Origin: an uncultured Bacteroidales bacterium | GTDB lineage: Bacteria; Bacteroidota; Bacteroidia; Bacteroidales; Muribaculaceae | DNA length: 64,000 bases | Assembly (NCBI GenBank): GCA_902782465.1 | Contig: CACZNH010000013.1 | Span: forward strand, 62,001-126,000 | Direction: 5' to 3' | In this document: one piece after another, positions 49,983 to 58,210 of the stretch | How the letters are laid out: each line of letters opens with the position of its first letter | Position numbering within the stretch: position 1 is the first letter of the stretch | The notes under the pieces: model-generated | What the model was told of the DNA's origin: nothing | Databases searched by the model: none | What the model saw: only the letters and a program-made list of their open reading frames with translations | Position numbers and translations under genes: made by a program

Positions 49983-51917
49983 GGGGAGGGAGTTGATGGA
50001 GGCGGCCTTGGCGGTGAAGAAGTTGTCGTTGTTGTTCTTCAACAGGTTGTACTCGCTGTGGTTACCCCAAGAGGCGGGTTTGTCCTCGATAAAGGTGTCC
50101 TCGCCCGTGTCGTTGTCGATGTAGTCGGCTATCTTGTTCTGCCAGGCGCGGATGCGTGCCTGTGCCGTCGCACGGTCCATCATGGCATTACCCGTGGCAA
50201 CAAGGAACTTGAGATGGTTGACGTAGATAGCCTTGAAATCGTTGAACTTGAGGATGCGGGCGATGAGGCGGTTGTTGTCCACACCCCACTGCAGAGGATT
50301 CTGGCGTCCCGCATCATCCTGATTGCCACAGCGCAGGCTGGTGCCCAAGGTGTTGTCGTAGTCATAAGGGATGAAGTAGAACTTATAGCCCGTCAACCCG
50401 GTGTTGTTGAAGTAGAGATAGTAGTTGTTGGCATTGTTCCAATAGTCGTCCCACATGCCTACGGCGACGTTGACGGCATAGGTTTTAAGCAACAAATCGA
50501 CATCGGTCACCTGCTGAATCCAAGTGTAAAACTCATTATCGCTGAGGTTGGTGAGTTTGTTCATGAAATCGGTAAGCTGGAGACGTGCGCTGTCAAAGAC
50601 CTCGGTATTGGTCTCGAGGGTGTAGGCATGACGGTCGTCGGTGTCGTCATCATACCAGATGTCGCCATTGGGGTTGTTGAGGCCAGCAGCGGCGTTGCGG
50701 CACTTCCACAGGTTGCCCTTGTCGCTGCCGAAGAGCGCCTTACGGTCCTTGAGATAACGTTTGTCGATGGGTTCAAGCAACTCATACACACCATAATAGG
50801 CCTCGTTGCGGTCGCCCTCGACGTGGAGCCACAGGCGGCAGTAGTTGTCACGCACGGCGGTCCACACGCCGGCACGGCGGAAGAGCTCGTAGCAGAACAT
50901 CTCGCGCACATACATCGGGTCGTCCTTGAACCACTTGAGGTGCAGTTTGCGCACACCCTGGATGGTGTGGGCATTGTCCTCGACATATTTGCGCAGGTTG
51001 ATGCCGAAATGGGCGTGATGCCAGTCGGTGTTGTCGCGCTGGTGCATCTGGCCGTTCCAGCCCTCGGGGCGACGACGCGAAGTGTTGCCCTTGAGGCGCA
51101 GTCCCACGCTGTCGATGAATGTGGTCTCGCCCTCCTTGACAAAGGACAAACTGGCCATGACATACTTGGTGGTATAGGCATTGGCGTCATACAGGCCCAG
51201 GAGCCTGTTCCACTCGTTGAGGCTCACGTCGATGTGCAGCTCGGGCAGGGCGTCATCGTCCCAGACGTAGTCATAGCCTTCCTTGACACGTTCAGGCAAG
51301 CGGCCTTCTAAAATGTAATCAATGAGTACCGTAATGTCGGCGATATTCACCGAGTTGTCATAGTTGACATCGGCACGGTGCATCATGTCATAGTTGGCAA
51401 ATCCGCCCAAAATGATGTCAATCATCTGGGTAATGTCGCTGATGTTGATGCTGCCATCGCCATTCACGTCACCCACCTGGAGCGAATAGGGGTCAGGAAC
51501 CGGAGGTTCTGGCTCCTCATACTCGGCAACGCTGAAGGTGAGCTGCGACAGGTTGAAAGTGAACGTGTAGTCCTTTCCGTTGCCCGTGAACTTGTAGGAA
51601 TGGTTATTATTGCTCTTCTGGGTCGTATATTCACGGCCCAAAGTCACGTCCTGGCTGCCGTTGCCCGTGGGGCCATAACGGTAACTGGAATTGAAGACGT
51701 TCCAATCGCTGTCCTGGCCGTCGGCAAAGACAAACCACACCGTGCCGTTGATGTTGGCGGTCAACGAATAGATACCACCACCCTGGTCCATCATCTCGAC
51801 ACCGCCAGCAGGGTTCCAGTCACCAAAGGGGATGTTGCCGACAATATAGATGGCGGCCTGTGCCGGCAAAACCGCCAGCACAAGCGCCATGATAGTCAAA
51901 TAATAATACTTCTTCAT
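49980..51917 (-). CDS. CotH kinase family protein with internal dockerin-like pair
   Basis: 645 residues. Signal peptide to about residue 21. An N-terminal beta-sandwich (IYIVGNIPFGDWNPAGGVEM ... YKFTGNGKDYTFTFNLSQLT) resembles the SusE/SusF-type starch-binding modules. Dockerin-like repeats come next (GDVNGDGSINISDITQMIDI, ADVNYDNSVNIADITVLIDY; about residues 148-206). The CotH domain follows with RLKGNTSRRRPEGW, YCRLWLHVEGDRNEAYYGVY and FYFIPYDYDNTLG. CotH proteins are atypical secreted protein kinases; the target is unknown. It is last in an operon with pepP and the carbonic anhydrase gene. Confidence 0.87.
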   Translation of the reverse strand: MKKYYYLTIMALVLAVLPAQAAIYIVGNIPFGDWNPAGGVEMMDQGGGIYSLTANINGTVWFVFADGQDSDWNVFNSSYRYGPTGNGSQDVTLGREYTTQKSNNNHSYKFTGNGKDYTFTFNLSQLTFSVAEYEEPEPPVPDPYSLQVGDVNGDGSINISDITQMIDIILGGFANYDMMHRADVNYDNSVNIADITVLIDYILEGRLPERVKEGYDYVWDDDALPELHIDVSLNEWNRLLGLYDANAYTTKYVMASLSFVKEGETTFIDSVGLRLKGNTSRRRPEGWNGQMHQRDNTDWHHAHFGINLRKYVEDNAHTIQGVRKLHLKWFKDDPMYVREMFCYELFRRAGVWTAVRDNYCRLWLHVEGDRNEAYYGVYELLEPIDKRYLKDRKALFGSDKGNLWKCRNAAAGLNNPNGDIWYDDDTDDRHAYTLETNTEVFDSARLQLTDFMNKLTNLSDNEFYTWIQQVTDVDLLLKTYAVNVAVGMWDDYWNNANNYYLYFNNTGLTGYKFYFIPYDYDNTLGTSLRCGNQDDAGRQNPLQWGVDNNRLIARILKFNDFKAIYVNHLKFLVATGNAMMDRATAQARIRAWQNKIADYIDNDTGEDTFIEDKPASWGNHSEYNLLKNNNDNFFTAKAASINSLP

Positions 51918-51985
51918 CTTGAATTTTGGTTGAGTTTTTTATAGAAACTATAGTATTTTTTTAGTTGCTCTAGATGCTATAGGTT
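51918..51985. repeat. Period-9-like spacer, CTATAG family
   Basis: Between the gamma carbonic anhydrase stop and the CotH start, ATAGAAACTATAGTATTTTTTTAG and related CTATAG/CTAGATG units occur. It is less regular than the copy at 1536-1586. Confidence 0.6.
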
Positions 51986-52501
51986 TTAATCTTCGTACCA
52001 GGTGGAGTACATCAAGTAGTTCTTGGCGATTTTCACGTTGATTTCGCTGGCCTGCTTGGGGTCAACCATCTTTTTGAACTTCGCCGGGCTGCCTGCCCAC
52101 AGTTCGTGGGCGCCAACCTTGGTGCCACTCAGCACTACGCTGCCGGCAGCGATGATAGCACCCTCACCGATTTCGGCGTGGTCGAGGATGATGCTGCCCA
52201 TGCCGATGAGCGCCATGTCACCGATTTTGGCGCCATGGACAACCACGTTGTGGCCAATAGAAACATCATTGCCGATTTCGGTAACGGATTTCTCATATAG
52301 GGTGTGTATCACACTGTTGTCCTGGATATTCACGCGGTTGCCGATGGTGATGGTGTTCACGTCGCCACGCAGCACGGCATTGAACCAGATGCTGCAGTCT
52401 CTGCCCATGGTCACGTCGCCCACAACGACGGCGTTGTCGGCCAGGAAACAGTTCTCTCCAATCTTGGGCTCAAAGCCCCTAACTTTCTTTATAATAGCCA
52501 T
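51986..52501 (-). CDS. Gamma carbonic anhydrase family protein (YrdA/PaaY-like)
   Basis: 171 residues of left-handed beta-helix hexapeptides: NCFLADNAVVVGDVTMGRDC, SIWFNAVLRGDVNTITIGNR, VNIQDNSVIHTLY, SIGHNVVVHGAKIGDMALIG. The three zinc-binding His are in the DNSVIH, IGHNVVVHG region. Proteins of this group bind metal as trimers; many lack measurable carbonic anhydrase activity. It lies between pepP and the CotH gene, with repeat-filled spacers on both sides. Confidence 0.9.
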   Translation of the reverse strand: MAIIKKVRGFEPKIGENCFLADNAVVVGDVTMGRDCSIWFNAVLRGDVNTITIGNRVNIQDNSVIHTLYEKSVTEIGNDVSIGHNVVVHGAKIGDMALIGMGSIILDHAEIGEGAIIAAGSVVLSGTKVGAHELWAGSPAKFKKMVDPKQASEINVKIAKNYLMYSTWYED

Positions 52502-52600
52502 TTTCAGTTTTCAGTTTTCAGTCGTCAGTTTTCAGTTTTCAGTTGTAAGTTTTCAGTTGGTGGATCCCCCTAAAGCCTAAAGCCTAATGCCTAAAACCTA
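52502..52600. repeat. Two-family period-7 spacer between pepP and the carbonic anhydrase gene
   Basis: CAGTTTT-family heptamers (CAGTTTT, CAGTCGT, CAGTTGT, AAGTTTT) run from the carbonic anhydrase ATG to about 52558. A hinge GGTGGATCCCCC follows, then CCTAAAG, CCTAAAG, CCTAATG, CCTAAAA to the pepP stop (CTA at 52598-52600). The whole stop-to-start gap is repeat. Confidence 0.88.
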
Positions 52601-54379
52601 GATTTCGCGGGTCTTGTCGGCGAGCCAGGCGGCTTCGTCGGCGTTCAGCAGCGGGGTGATGCGGTCACGCACCATACGGTGGTAGTCATTGATTTGGGCA
52701 ACCTCCTCGGGAGTGAGCATCGAGCGGTCGATGAGCTGTAGGTCATAGGGGTAGAGCGTCAGCGGCTCGAAGGTAAGGAAATCGCCGAAGTCCTCGGTCT
52801 TTTCGGCCTCGACGACGAGCAGCAGGTTCTCGGTGCGGATGCCGTACTCGCCAGTCTTGTACAGACCGGGCTCGTTGCTGGTAATCATGCCGGGCACGAG
52901 TTTCACGTCAACCAGGTTGGTGCGGATACTCTGCGGTCCCTCGTGGCAGCCCAGGAAATGGCCCACGCCGTGACCGGTGCCATGGCCATAGGTCATCGCC
53001 TCCTGCCACAGCGGCAGACGGGCGAGCACGTCGAGTTGGCAACCCGTGGTGCCCACGGGGAACTTGGCGCGCTGCAGGGCGAGGTGTCCCTTGAGCACCA
53101 GGGTGAAGTCATGCTTCTCCTGCGCGGTGGGATTGCCTAGGCTGACGGTGCGGGTAATGTCGGTCGTGCCGTCAAGGTACTGGCCGCCACTGTCCACGAG
53201 AAGGATGCCCTCGCCGTGCAGGGTCGAGGCGCTCTCGTCGGTCGCCTCATAGTGCACGATGGCGCCATGCTCCTTGTAGCCGCAAATCATGGCGAAGCTG
53301 TCCTCACGGTACAGGTCCTGCTGGGCACGGAATTCCTTGCCCTTGGTCCACACGTCCACCTCGTTGATGGTGCCCTGGGGTGCCGTCTCCTCAATCCACT
53401 TGAACAAGCGTACCAAAGCGGCACCGTCACGTTCCATGGCGTTGCGGAAGCCCTGAATCTGCACCTCGTTCTTGATGCACTTGAGGTCGGTGATGGGCGA
53501 ACGGAAATAAACCTTCTGGCACTGCAGGGCGTTGGCCAGCGTGTCGCTCACGCGGTTGGGGTCGATGAGGACCACCTCATGCTCGCTCACGCGCTCCAGG
53601 AAGTGGACGATGTCGTCGTAGTTGCGCACCCTGACACCGCAGGCCTTGAGGTGCTGGCGCACCTCGTCGGTCACCTTGTTCTCGTCGATAAAGAGGTCCC
53701 TGTTGTTCTCGCCGATGTAGGCAAAGGCGATGGCGACAGGCGTGAAGTCCACATCACCGCCGCGCAGGTTGAGCAGCCAGGCAATATCATCAAGAGCCGT
53801 CACCAGCATGGCGGTGGCGTCGTTGTCTTCAAGCACCTTGAGCAGTCGCTCAATCTTGGTATTGGCATCCTCACCGGCATACTGCACGTCGTGGACAAAG
53901 GCGGGTGCGCTGGGACGCGCGGGTCGGTCAGTCCAAATGCGGTCGGCGGGATAAAACTCGGTGGCGAGCATAAAGCCGTTCTCACCGCAGAAACGTTCCA
54001 GCTGGTTGGCGGCCTGAGCGCTGTACAGGCGGCCGTCGATGGCAATGACCGAGTCCTCCTCGAGCACCTGTTGCAGCCACTCGTGGATGGTGGGGTCGTT
54101 GCCCATATTCTCCTTCATCATCACGAAACCACTGTCGGCCAACTCGATTTCGGCCTGCAGGAAATAGCGCGAATCGGTCCACAGGGCGGCCTGATCCAGC
54201 GTTACCACAGCGGTACCGTTACTGCCCGTGAAGCCGCTGATCCAGTCGCGGAATTTCCAGTGGTCACAGATGTATTCACTCTGGTGCGGGTCGGTGCCAG
54301 GTATGATGACGGCATCGACGTTCAGGCGGCGCATCTCCTCGCGCAGCGCCTCAAGATGAGGAAAAGTCTCTCTACTCAT
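52598..54379 (-). CDS. Aminopeptidase P family protein (Xaa-Pro aminopeptidase)
   Basis: 593 residues, the long three-domain form. Two creatinase-like N-terminal domains (DAVIIPGTDPHQSEYICDHW, GFTGSNGTAVVTLDQAALWT) precede the pita-bread catalytic domain. Metal ligands lie in ILLVDSGGQYLDGTTDITRT (two Asp), GTGHGVGHFLGCHEGP (His), NEPGLYKTGEYGIR (Glu) and the following RTENLLLV (Glu). It removes N-terminal residues before proline, in the cytoplasm. First gene of the operon; the promoter box TATCTTTGC lies at 54425-54433. Confidence 0.93.
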   Translation of the reverse strand: MSRETFPHLEALREEMRRLNVDAVIIPGTDPHQSEYICDHWKFRDWISGFTGSNGTAVVTLDQAALWTDSRYFLQAEIELADSGFVMMKENMGNDPTIHEWLQQVLEEDSVIAIDGRLYSAQAANQLERFCGENGFMLATEFYPADRIWTDRPARPSAPAFVHDVQYAGEDANTKIERLLKVLEDNDATAMLVTALDDIAWLLNLRGGDVDFTPVAIAFAYIGENNRDLFIDENKVTDEVRQHLKACGVRVRNYDDIVHFLERVSEHEVVLIDPNRVSDTLANALQCQKVYFRSPITDLKCIKNEVQIQGFRNAMERDGAALVRLFKWIEETAPQGTINEVDVWTKGKEFRAQQDLYREDSFAMICGYKEHGAIVHYEATDESASTLHGEGILLVDSGGQYLDGTTDITRTVSLGNPTAQEKHDFTLVLKGHLALQRAKFPVGTTGCQLDVLARLPLWQEAMTYGHGTGHGVGHFLGCHEGPQSIRTNLVDVKLVPGMITSNEPGLYKTGEYGIRTENLLLVVEAEKTEDFGDFLTFEPLTLYPYDLQLIDRSMLTPEEVAQINDYHRMVRDRITPLLNADEAAWLADKTREI

Positions 54380-54424
54380 TGTTATATTCGGTTATTGTTT
54401 GTTTAATGTCTATGTAACAGATTT

Positions 54425-54433
54425 GCAAAGATA
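54425..54433 (-). promoter_or_regulatory. -7 box of the aminopeptidase P operon
   Basis: Minus-strand TATCTTTGC, 46 bases before the ATG. Confidence 0.6.
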
Positions 54434-54533
54434 CTATATTTATCTTCAACAATGTGGCTAGTCGGAGGATTATTTGCATTTTTAGAGGATTAGAAATTGT
54501 TCGATAAAGTAGACAACTTTCAAACATTAGCAC

Positions 54534-54707
54534 TATCTTTGCCTGGCGGCGAAGATAGGCTGCGCCTCAGAATAAAAAAAAGAATGAATTCTTTTTGTTC
54601 TCCACTCGGCTTGCACTTCTTTGCCTGGCGGCGAAGATAGGCTGCGCCTCAGAATAAAAAAAAGAATGAATTCTTTTTGTTCTCCACTCGGCTTGCACTA
54701 TCTTTGC
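54534..54707 (+). repeat. Tandem 82-base portable promoter repeat before the S9 peptidase
   Basis: Two head-to-tail copies (54541-54622 and 54623-54704) of GCCTGGCGGCGAAGATAGGC..., the AAAGAATGAATTCTTT palindrome, TTTG, a 19-base spacer and the -7 box. Three -7 boxes result: TATCTTTGC at 54534, TTCTTTGC at 54617 (one A missing) and TATCTTTGC at 54699. The last, with TTTG at 54676-54679, should drive the peptidase gene. The copy at 32241-32312 is homologous. The remaining 54434-54533 holds nothing else recognisable. Confidence 0.9.
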
Positions 54708-54752
54708 CAAGAATTTACCAAAAACCTGAATTTACATCAACTTATCAACCCA

Positions 54753-56873
54753 ATGAGAAAAGAAAGGATTATACTCATGAGCAGTGTACTCATCGCAGCA
54801 TCGGCTGTGACAACGCAGGCTCGCATCAACTATCCCGACACCCGTCGCGTGGATACCGTGGACACTTACTTCGGCACCCAGGTGCCTGACCCCTACCGCT
54901 GGCTCGAAGACGACCGCAGCGCCGAGACCGAGGCATGGGTCAACGCCCAAAACAAGGTGACACAGAACTACCTGTCCAAAATCCCCTTCCGCAAGGACGT
55001 GAAAAAGCGCATCACCGAACTCGCCAACTACGAGAAGATGGGCGCTCCCTTCAAAGTAAAGGACAAATTCTACTTCTTCAAGAACAACGGTCTGCAGAAC
55101 CAAAGCGTACTCTATGAGTATGACAAGGACGGCAACCACAAGATGGTGCTCGACCCCAACACGTTGAGCGACGACGGCACGGTGGCCTTGCAGTCCCTCG
55201 ACTTCTCCAACGACGGTCGCTACCTGGCCTACGTCATCACGCGCAACGGTAGTGACTGGAACGAAATCTACGTCAAGGACCTCAAGGAGGACAAGGTGCT
55301 CGAGGACCACATCGTGTGGGCCAAGTTCACCGACGCCCAGTGGTTGGGCGACGGTTTCTTCTACAGCGGCTATGACGCCCCCGAGGATGCCAAATCGTCC
55401 AAGAACGAGTTCCAGAAGGTGTATTACCACAAGCTGGGTACCCCCCAAAGCGAGGACTACATCGAGTATCAGGACAAGGGTGAGCCCCTGCATTTCCACC
55501 AGGTGAGTGTGAGCGACGACGAGCGCTACGTCTTCCTGTGGAAGAGCGATGCCGAGGGCAACGACATCTACGTCAAGGACCTTAAGGACCGCAACCCGCA
55601 CTATGTGCAGCTCATTGGCGGCATGAAGTATGAGCGCGGCATCATCGGCGTTGACAACGGCAAGTTTTATGTGATGACCAACGAGGATGCCCCCAAGGGC
55701 AAAATCGTCACCTACGACGCCGAGCACATCTCGCCCGCAACGCTCGCCGAGTTCATTCCCGAGCAGGAATCGGTACTCACCGGCGCTGCCATGGCCGACC
55801 ACAAGTTCATCCTCGTCTATGACAAGGACGCTTCGAGTCACCCCTACCTGTATGACAAGAACGGCAAGCTCATCCGCGAGATTGAGCTGCCCACCTACGG
55901 CTCTGTAGGCTTCAGCTGCAAAAAGAACGCCAAGGATGTCTTCTACAGCTTCGCCAGCTACACCTTCCCCGGCGCCATCTACAAGTATGACCTGGAGACC
56001 GGCAAGAGCGAACTCTTCTTCCAGCCCAAGGTCAACCTCAAGAGCGACGACTACGTCACCGAGCAGGTGTTCTTCAACAGCAAGGACGGCACCCGCATCC
56101 CCATGTTCCTGGTTTACAAGAAGGGCCTGAAGCGTGACGGCCAACGTCCCACCTTCCTGTACGGTTACGGCGGCTTCAACGTGAGCCTCAATCCTGCCTT
56201 TACCTACACCCGCACGCTGTTTGCCATGATGGACTGCGGCGGCATCTGCGCCTATGTTAACCTGCGCGGTGGTGGCGAGTATGGCGAGGAGTGGCACCAG
56301 GCCGGTACCAAGATGAACAAGCAGAACGTGTTTGACGACTTCATTGCCGCTGCCGAGTGGCTCATCGAGAACAACTACACCAATCCCAAGAAGCTCGCCT
56401 GCAACGGTGCCAGCAACGGTGGCCTGCTCGTCGGCGCAGTAGTCAACCAGCGTCCCGACCTGTTCGCCTGCGCCGTGCCCCAGGTGGGTGTGATGGACAT
56501 GCTGCGTTACCACGAGTTCACCATCGGCTGGAACTGGGCTCCCGATTACGGCCGCAGCGACGACAACCCCGAGATGTTCCGTTACCTGCGTGACTACTCG
56601 CCCCTGCACAACATCAAGAACGACGGCACCCGTTACCCCGCCATCATGGTGACCACCGGTGACCACGATGACCGCGTCGTGCCCGCCCACAGCTTCAAGT
56701 ATGCCGCCGAGCTGCAGCACTGCAACACCGGCGACCAGCCCAAGCTCATCCGCATCGACAGCAAGGCAGGCCACGGCCACAGCAAGCCCATCAGCAAGAT
56801 TATCGACGAGTACACCGACATCCAGGCCTTCATCATGTACAACCTGGGCGTCAAGTACAAATACAAAAAGTAA
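54753..56873 (+). CDS. Prolyl oligopeptidase (S9A family)
   Basis: 706 residues from ATG 54753, placed 46 bases after the promoter; a longer frame would run through the promoter repeat. A short signal-like N-terminus is followed by the S9A propeller start (VDTYFGTQVPDPYRWLEDDR). The hydrolase domain has the nucleophile in CNGASNGGLLVGAV, Asp in VTTGDHDDRVVPAHSF and His in KAGHGHSKP. It cuts short peptides after proline. With aminopeptidase P next door on the other strand, it forms a proline-peptide utilisation neighbourhood. Confidence 0.94.
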   Translation: MRKERIILMSSVLIAASAVTTQARINYPDTRRVDTVDTYFGTQVPDPYRWLEDDRSAETEAWVNAQNKVTQNYLSKIPFRKDVKKRITELANYEKMGAPFKVKDKFYFFKNNGLQNQSVLYEYDKDGNHKMVLDPNTLSDDGTVALQSLDFSNDGRYLAYVITRNGSDWNEIYVKDLKEDKVLEDHIVWAKFTDAQWLGDGFFYSGYDAPEDAKSSKNEFQKVYYHKLGTPQSEDYIEYQDKGEPLHFHQVSVSDDERYVFLWKSDAEGNDIYVKDLKDRNPHYVQLIGGMKYERGIIGVDNGKFYVMTNEDAPKGKIVTYDAEHISPATLAEFIPEQESVLTGAAMADHKFILVYDKDASSHPYLYDKNGKLIREIELPTYGSVGFSCKKNAKDVFYSFASYTFPGAIYKYDLETGKSELFFQPKVNLKSDDYVTEQVFFNSKDGTRIPMFLVYKKGLKRDGQRPTFLYGYGGFNVSLNPAFTYTRTLFAMMDCGGICAYVNLRGGGEYGEEWHQAGTKMNKQNVFDDFIAAAEWLIENNYTNPKKLACNGASNGGLLVGAVVNQRPDLFACAVPQVGVMDMLRYHEFTIGWNWAPDYGRSDDNPEMFRYLRDYSPLHNIKNDGTRYPAIMVTTGDHDDRVVPAHSFKYAAELQHCNTGDQPKLIRIDSKAGHGHSKPISKIIDEYTDIQAFIMYNLGVKYKYKK

Positions 56874-56887
56874 AACCCTTATCGTCA

Positions 56888-58210
56888 ATGGAACCGAGTC
56901 GCCGAATCACACACGGCAGCCGTGGGGAAGTCATTTTCTCGTGGATGGTTACTGTGTTGTTCGGCGTCTCGGTTGCCGTAGGGTGCGTCAAGAATTTCAG
57001 GCCGCTGGGGCTTGATTTCGGGTCGTGGGAAATCAGCGACTGGCTCATCAACTATGAGGGAGGCCTTGTCAGGCGCGGGCTCATCGGACAGCTGCTGCTG
57101 GAACTGGAGCAGCTGCGCCTGTATGACGTGCGGCTGGCCATCGCGGGCATCTGCGCGGTCTGTTCGGTTGCCTTGTTGTGGATTGTGCTGCGTATCTTCA
57201 GGCGTGAAGGCTGGTCCTGGCTGATTATCCCGACGGGGCTGTGCCTGGGCTACACGTTCCTGAACCTGTGGGCACGTCGCGACATGCTGTCGCTGATCAT
57301 GACGTTCTTCATCTTCTTGAGCTATCGCAATGCCGTCTCACGACAGCGCAATTGGCTGTCATGGGGCGCATTTTACGTCCTGTCGGTTCTGCAGATACTT
57401 ATCCACGAGGCTTCGTTTTTCTACACGTTCCCCATCCTGATGCTCTATGAATTCCACCGTCAGCGCATGCGACAGCTCTCAATGGTCGCGAGTGCCGCCA
57501 AGTGCCTGCTGTTCTTCATGCCCGTGCTGGTGACCATGTGCATCGCCTGCCTGTTCAAGGGCGACCAGCAGACGGCCGAGGCCATCTGGACATCATGGGG
57601 CAAGGTATTTACCGCCTTCCAACCCGATGCAATCAATCAGTTGGGCAAGGGCGTTGAGGCCCTGGGATGGGATGCCGGACAGACCTTCTACAACCACCTG
57701 TACACGTCCCTTCTGGGCTGCGTCCACCCCTCGTACTGGGGCATCCTTTGGACCTTGTTCAACCTTGTAGCGACTTACTATCTGCTGACCAGGGTGGACT
57801 GTGTCAAGGCAGGGATTTATCCCCAAAGGGCGATGAGCCACACGACGATGAGCGACATCGCCCTGGTGCAGTATGTTGCCTTGCTGCCCATGTACACGGT
57901 GCTGTCCTGCGACTGGGGCAGGACCCTGCCCTATCTCGTGATTACCTCGGTGTTCTTCTACCATTTGTTCAAACAGGAGCAGCCCCTGTTCTCACATCGC
58001 CTGACCCGAGTGTCAACAAGTCTGCAAGGTGCCATCTCGGGCAACCGGGTGCTGACGCTGCCCGTAATTTACATCCTGCTGGTGCTGCTGACGCCCATAC
58101 CTCGCTATCACGTCCCGTTTGACAGCCTCAACACCTTCCAGCAGAAATTCTGGACCGAACTCATGCACATCATCAACCCATATCCCTTTCCTGACAATGA
58201 ACCGCACTAA
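56888..58210 (+). CDS. Multi-span membrane protein, possible GT-C-type glycosyltransferase
   Basis: 440 residues with about ten membrane spans. The first periplasmic loop contains DFGSWEISDWLINYEGGLVR followed by RRGLIG, a pattern seen in uncharacterised polysaccharide membrane proteins with an Asp-rich first loop (GT-C-like). Other features are LWARRDMLSLIMTFFIFLSY and LSCDWGRTLPYLV. It overlaps the next gene, a polyprenyl-phosphate pentosyl transferase, by 14 bases; use of the lipid-linked sugar made there is a reasonable inference. No family could be named with certainty. Confidence 0.55.
   Translation: MEPSRRITHGSRGEVIFSWMVTVLFGVSVAVGCVKNFRPLGLDFGSWEISDWLINYEGGLVRRGLIGQLLLELEQLRLYDVRLAIAGICAVCSVALLWIVLRIFRREGWSWLIIPTGLCLGYTFLNLWARRDMLSLIMTFFIFLSYRNAVSRQRNWLSWGAFYVLSVLQILIHEASFFYTFPILMLYEFHRQRMRQLSMVASAAKCLLFFMPVLVTMCIACLFKGDQQTAEAIWTSWGKVFTAFQPDAINQLGKGVEALGWDAGQTFYNHLYTSLLGCVHPSYWGILWTLFNLVATYYLLTRVDCVKAGIYPQRAMSHTTMSDIALVQYVALLPMYTVLSCDWGRTLPYLVITSVFFYHLFKQEQPLFSHRLTRVSTSLQGAISGNRVLTLPVIYILLVLLTPIPRYHVPFDSLNTFQQKFWTELMHIINPYPFPDNEPH

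Noticed and set aside
54621-54752. N-terminal extension of the S9 peptidase upstream of 54753
   Set aside because: The extension would be translated from the promoter repeat itself, upstream of the expected transcription start.
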